Assembly: GCA_044227985.1 (NCBI GenBank) | Contig: JBGAVT010000021.1 | Span: forward strand, 1 to 14,913 | DNA: 14,913 nucleotides | Origin: CAZUNB01 sp044227985 | Lineage (GTDB): Bacteria > Patescibacteriota > Saccharimonadia > Saccharimonadales > JAGPDM01 | Direction of reading: 5' to 3' | Shown: positions 11,972-14,913 of the stretch, piece after piece | Position numbering within the stretch: position 1 is the first letter of the stretch | Layout: every line of letters begins with the position of its first letter | Position numbers and translations under genes: made by a program | The notes under the pieces: generated by a model | What the model was told of the DNA's origin: nothing | Databases searched by the model: none | Seen by the model: the letters and a program-made list of their open reading frames with translations, nothing else

Positions 11972-13600
11972 ATGGAAAAAGTTGCTCAATATTTACGACA
12001 TCATATGTTAGGTGAAGTCTACACGGACAAAAAGGTTCTCGAATTCTTTTCAACTGATGGTAGCGTGCTGACTCTTATGCCAAAGGTTGTTATCTACCCA
12101 AGGCGAGCTAGCGATGTGCGGAAGCTAGCGCGGTTTACGTGGCAGCTGGCTGAAAAGGGTACAAGCGTGCCCATAACTGCCCGTGGTAGAGGTACAGATC
12201 AGGCTGGTGGTGCATTGGGTGAGGGTGTTATGGTTTCATTCCCGGGTCACATGAATCGTGTGATCGAGCTGACTAAAGATACGGTCACCGTTCAGCCTGG
12301 AATAATATATCGAAATCTTCAAGATATTTTAAAGACTCATGGCCGCTATCTACCGCCATATCCGAGTAGTATTGACTACTCTACTATTGGCGGTGCTGTC
12401 GCTAACAATGCGGGTGGAGAAAACAGCTTCAAATACGGAATGACACGTGACTATGTAAAAAGTCTTGAAGTAGTATTGGCTAACGGAGAAAAGATTAATA
12501 CCAAGAGATTAACTAAACGTGAGTTAAACAAGAAAAAAGGCGAGACCAGTTTCGAAGCCGAGATTTATCGTAAAGTAGATGGATTGATTACTGATAATGT
12601 TGAGTTAATAAAGAGTACTGACTTGGGCCTTAGTAAAAACAGCGCAGGCTATGAACTGCGAGGAATAAAAAATAAAGATGGTTCATTTGATTTGACTCCT
12701 TTATTTGTTGGTAGCCAAGGAACACTTGGACTGATCACCGAGATTACACTTCGCACTGAGCCGTACAATCCAAATACCAATCTTATTTTAGCCTTTTTTG
12801 ATGATATTACTAAAGCTGGTGAAGCAGTTGGACTGATTCGTGATTTAAAGCCATTAGCGATTGAGATGGTTGACGAAAATCTACTTAATTTCGTACAAAA
12901 GCATAATCCTCGTCAGCTAAATGAGTTGTTAGAAGAGCCATTTCCGAAATTAGTGCTTATCGTTGAGTTTGATAACGATAAAAAACAGGTTAGAAATAAT
13001 AAATCTCGTAAAGCAAAGAAGATTTTACGTGATAAAGCCTACGAAATAATTCACACTGAAGATATTTATGAGCAAGAAGTTATTTGGAAGATTCGACACT
13101 CTGCTGCAGCAGTGGCGGCCAGTGATTCGGTAGATGGCGCCAAGGCATTACCTGTGATCGAAGATGGAATCGTTCCACAGGAAAAGTTCACTGAATTTCT
13201 GGAAGCAATCTACGCAATTTTCAAGAAGTACAATCTCGAAGTTTCTGTATGGGGTCACGCAGGTGATGCAAATCTGCACACACAGCCTTTCCTAAATCTT
13301 GCAAAAACTGCCGACCGACAAAAAATGTTCAAACTCATGGATGAGTACTATGACTTGTTGATTAAGATGGGTGGAACTACCAACGGAGAGCATAGTGATG
13401 GTCGTCTTCGAGCGCCGTATCTGCCATTGATTTTCGGTGAAGAGATGTATGATATTTATAAAAAAATAAATGAAATTTTTGATCCGTACAACACCCTCAA
13501 TCCAGGTGTCATTATTGGTACAGAGAAAAAAGACTTACCAAAAATGCTTCGCCGTGAGTTTTCTATGAAGCATTTAGCAGATCACTTACCACGAACCTAA
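11972..13600 (+). CDS. FAD-linked oxidase, GlcD / D-lactate dehydrogenase type
   Basis: A 542-residue flavoprotein of the VAO superfamily that oxidises a 2-hydroxy acid or similar substrate. The FAD-binding domain (about 38-265) shows ITARGRGTDQAGG (68-80), PSSIDYSTIGGAVANNAGG (131-149) and FVGSQGTLGLITEITLRTEP (245-264). The C-terminal domain carries WGHAGDANLHTQP (427-439, with His429 and His436), GEHSDGR (472-478) and FDPYNTLNPGVI (503-514), which form the active site in relatives. No iron-sulfur ferredoxin or CCG domain is present or encoded next to it, so its electron acceptor is unknown. No ribosome site precedes the ATG. It is followed at 2 nt by a small membrane protein gene, which suggests co-expression. 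Confidence 0.92.
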   Translation: MEKVAQYLRHHMLGEVYTDKKVLEFFSTDGSVLTLMPKVVIYPRRASDVRKLARFTWQLAEKGTSVPITARGRGTDQAGGALGEGVMVSFPGHMNRVIELTKDTVTVQPGIIYRNLQDILKTHGRYLPPYPSSIDYSTIGGAVANNAGGENSFKYGMTRDYVKSLEVVLANGEKINTKRLTKRELNKKKGETSFEAEIYRKVDGLITDNVELIKSTDLGLSKNSAGYELRGIKNKDGSFDLTPLFVGSQGTLGLITEITLRTEPYNPNTNLILAFFDDITKAGEAVGLIRDLKPLAIEMVDENLLNFVQKHNPRQLNELLEEPFPKLVLIVEFDNDKKQVRNNKSRKAKKILRDKAYEIIHTEDIYEQEVIWKIRHSAAAVAASDSVDGAKALPVIEDGIVPQEKFTEFLEAIYAIFKKYNLEVSVWGHAGDANLHTQPFLNLAKTADRQKMFKLMDEYYDLLIKMGGTTNGEHSDGRLRAPYLPLIFGEEMYDIYKKINEIFDPYNTLNPGVIIGTEKKDLPKMLRREFSMKHLADHLPRT

Positions 13601-13602
13601 TT

Positions 13603-13962
13603 ATGTCTGATTCAGATCGTCAAAGAATTTTTGGTGAGACTTCACGAATTGTCGGTCAACTTTTTCTTCTAGAAGCTGTTATTACAATCGCTGGGGCTAT
13701 GCTGTGGCTCTTCGGCGTAACTGCTTATGGTCGGATTATCACGGGTTTTGGGCTTTTCTCTATTTCGTTTTTAATATTTAATACTCGTAATCTTATATGG
13801 GACGCTTATCGTAAACGGCACGAAAAGCACGCTAATAGATTCTTAGAATTCCTGACAAAACCAAATATCTATGCATTCTATATTACCAACTTCGTGATTG
13901 CTCCGATTGTATTTTTTCTCGGAGCAACGCTTATGCTCGCCGGTTTTTTCACCCAACTTTAA
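13603..13962 (+). CDS. Small membrane protein, function unknown
   Basis: I do not recognise a family. The 119-residue product has a polar N-terminus and hydrophobic helices at about 18-38, 44-60 and 92-116. A charged cytoplasmic-type loop rich in Arg/Lys/His (66-80) lies between the second and third. The start lies 2 nt after the FAD oxidoreductase stop, so the two are translationally linked. A role as membrane anchor or quinone-side partner for that dehydrogenase is possible but only inferred from position. The 51-nt gap to the convergent next gene has only a weak dyad (GTATcgaaATATAC near 13979) and no T-tract. Confidence 0.75.
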   Translation: MSDSDRQRIFGETSRIVGQLFLLEAVITIAGAMLWLFGVTAYGRIITGFGLFSISFLIFNTRNLIWDAYRKRHEKHANRFLEFLTKPNIYAFYITNFVIAPIVFFLGATLMLAGFFTQL

Positions 13963-14013
13963 TCGAGTACATTTTCTTGTATCGAAATATACGAGATTGC
14001 ACAGATAGATAAG

Positions 14014-14814
14014 TCAAAACTTTTCTTGTGTGTTGTCTTTGTATATAACTAATTCCTTACAGCTCTTTTGCGCCTCTATAGCAACGGGTAATAGCTCTGG
14101 GATAAGTCTGTCCGCAATACTGATTCGTGCTGGAACGTCTTTTTGCTCTACTAACACCGCCCCTGTACTAGAAAGTTCACCACGATTATGGTTACCAATA
14201 TTTGTTTGGTTAGTATAATAGAATTCACCCACCTGGCATGTTTCTAATAATTCAACAGCGTTTTCTTTGCTTATTTCTGAGTATTCATCTTTAGTCTCGA
14301 TTTGATCATCACCACCACCATCTTCTTCTATCTGCTTATCAGCTGATTCGGAGTAGTTTTCTTCGTAATCTGTTGGAGTAGAGTTGTCGCCCCGGAACAG
14401 CCCATAGAGAGGAACAGCAAAGACGATTACCGAGGCAAGTAGACTGAGGCAGGTATAAACTAAGCGTTTCCCATGAGGTTTGTGTCTCAATATGTATAGA
14501 GGAATTATGAAAAGGTTTACAAAAGATGATAAAAATACGCCGAAAGATGCAGGTATCAAATATTGTAGACCTATAAATTCAGTACCTGTTGAAGACCCCG
14601 AACTAAGCTTGATGAGGAATACCAGCAGGTCGACCATTAGAACTATTGCAATTGAAATAGCTTGAATGGCGCATGAGAAAGAAACAATGCTTTGTAGTTT
14701 AGTTTTTTTTAACGAAGGTTGTTGAGAATTTTCGGTGTGATCTGATTGTGTTCCGTGAGGATGTTGTAGTTTTTGTTGATATTCTTCATTTTGAATATTT
14801 TTATTTTCATTCAT
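14014..14814 (-). CDS. Hypothetical three-helix membrane protein with acidic C-terminal domain
   Basis: No family recognised. From the chosen start the protein has 266 residues. A polar Gln/Asn/His-rich N-terminus (1-38) is followed by hydrophobic helices at about 41-69, 84-108 and 116-137. An Asp/Glu-rich linker (about 140-180) leads to a soluble C-terminal domain of about 85 residues. The ATG at 14814 is chosen because AAGGA lies 8 nt upstream. An in-frame ATG at 14862 would add 16 residues (MDKYAIFSLSRTRKKS) but lacks a ribosome site. The layout resembles other CPR membrane proteins with a small extracytoplasmic domain. It is convergent with the FAD oxidoreductase unit. Confidence 0.7.
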   Translation of the reverse strand: MNENKNIQNEEYQQKLQHPHGTQSDHTENSQQPSLKKTKLQSIVSFSCAIQAISIAIVLMVDLLVFLIKLSSGSSTGTEFIGLQYLIPASFGVFLSSFVNLFIIPLYILRHKPHGKRLVYTCLSLLASVIVFAVPLYGLFRGDNSTPTDYEENYSESADKQIEEDGGGDDQIETKDEYSEISKENAVELLETCQVGEFYYTNQTNIGNHNRGELSSTGAVLVEQKDVPARISIADRLIPELLPVAIEAQKSCKELVIYKDNTQEKF

Positions 14815-14913
14815 AGATTTTTTCCTTGTTCTGCTTAAGCTAAATATAGCGTATTTATCCATATCTATAAAGTTAGCATAGGTAGTATAATTATTACTCT
14901 ATACTGATAATTA

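Noticed and set aside
1..14913. CRISPR array or phage cargo genes
   Set aside because: No regularly spaced repeats of 25-40 bases and no phage structural or defence genes were seen.

Overview
The window looks like a chromosomal segment of a Patescibacteria/CPR bacterium, most likely Saccharibacteria (TM7). This is an inference from several signs: low-GC DNA, short intergenic gaps, single scattered tRNA genes with encoded CCA, a 63-residue DUF5679-type zinc protein, small membrane proteins of unknown function, and a tRNA-associated large serine recombinase. One gene ends in TGA in a position where a stop is expected (8351-8353), so the standard code fits and the UGA-Gly code of Gracilibacteria/Absconditabacteria does not.

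Layout. Positions 1-1463 hold the 3' part of a large serine recombinase whose reading frame runs into the 3' end of an opposite-strand tRNA-Leu(CAG), probably the edge of an integrated element lying to the left. Next come a stomatin-like SPFH protein (1605-2372) and a membrane-anchored alpha/beta hydrolase (2494-3309). A leftward tRNA-Cys/tRNA-Leu(UAA) pair (3397-3568) and a leftward coiled-coil protein of unknown function (3620-4369) follow, then a rightward tRNA-Gly(GCC), the DUF5679 gene and a small DUF6326-like membrane protein. A leftward TolB-type beta-propeller protein with a membrane segment at each end occupies 5735-7264.

The most coherent functional unit is 7667-10049: an OmpR/PhoB-family response regulator, an overlapping histidine kinase, and a membrane-anchored fasciclin-domain protein. 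Between kinase and fasciclin gene are four heptamers (GCTTTAC type) with exact 11-bp phasing, placed directly in front of an extended -10 element. This has the architecture of a PhoB-type activator site, so I infer that the two-component system controls the fasciclin surface protein.

The right part carries a SAM methyltransferase whose conserved N-terminus lies upstream of its first ATG and joins a leaderless-looking ATG only through a -1 shift at a perfect A_AAA_AAC heptamer. It also carries a cyclase/kynurenine-formamidase-like metal hydrolase, tRNA-Phe(GAA), a GlcD-type FAD oxidoreductase followed at 2 nt by a small membrane protein, and a leftward membrane protein at the right edge.

Two features go beyond ordinary annotation. 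First, two of the five tRNAs carry paired changes at the D-loop/T-loop elbow: tRNA-Gly has U19/A56 instead of G19/C56, and tRNA-Cys has A18/G55 instead of G18/U55. Second, several genes appear to be leaderless: an extended -10 (TGnTAnnnT) ends 7-8 nt before the ATG and no Shine-Dalgarno is present. Other genes in the same window have strong Shine-Dalgarno sequences, so two initiation modes coexist.
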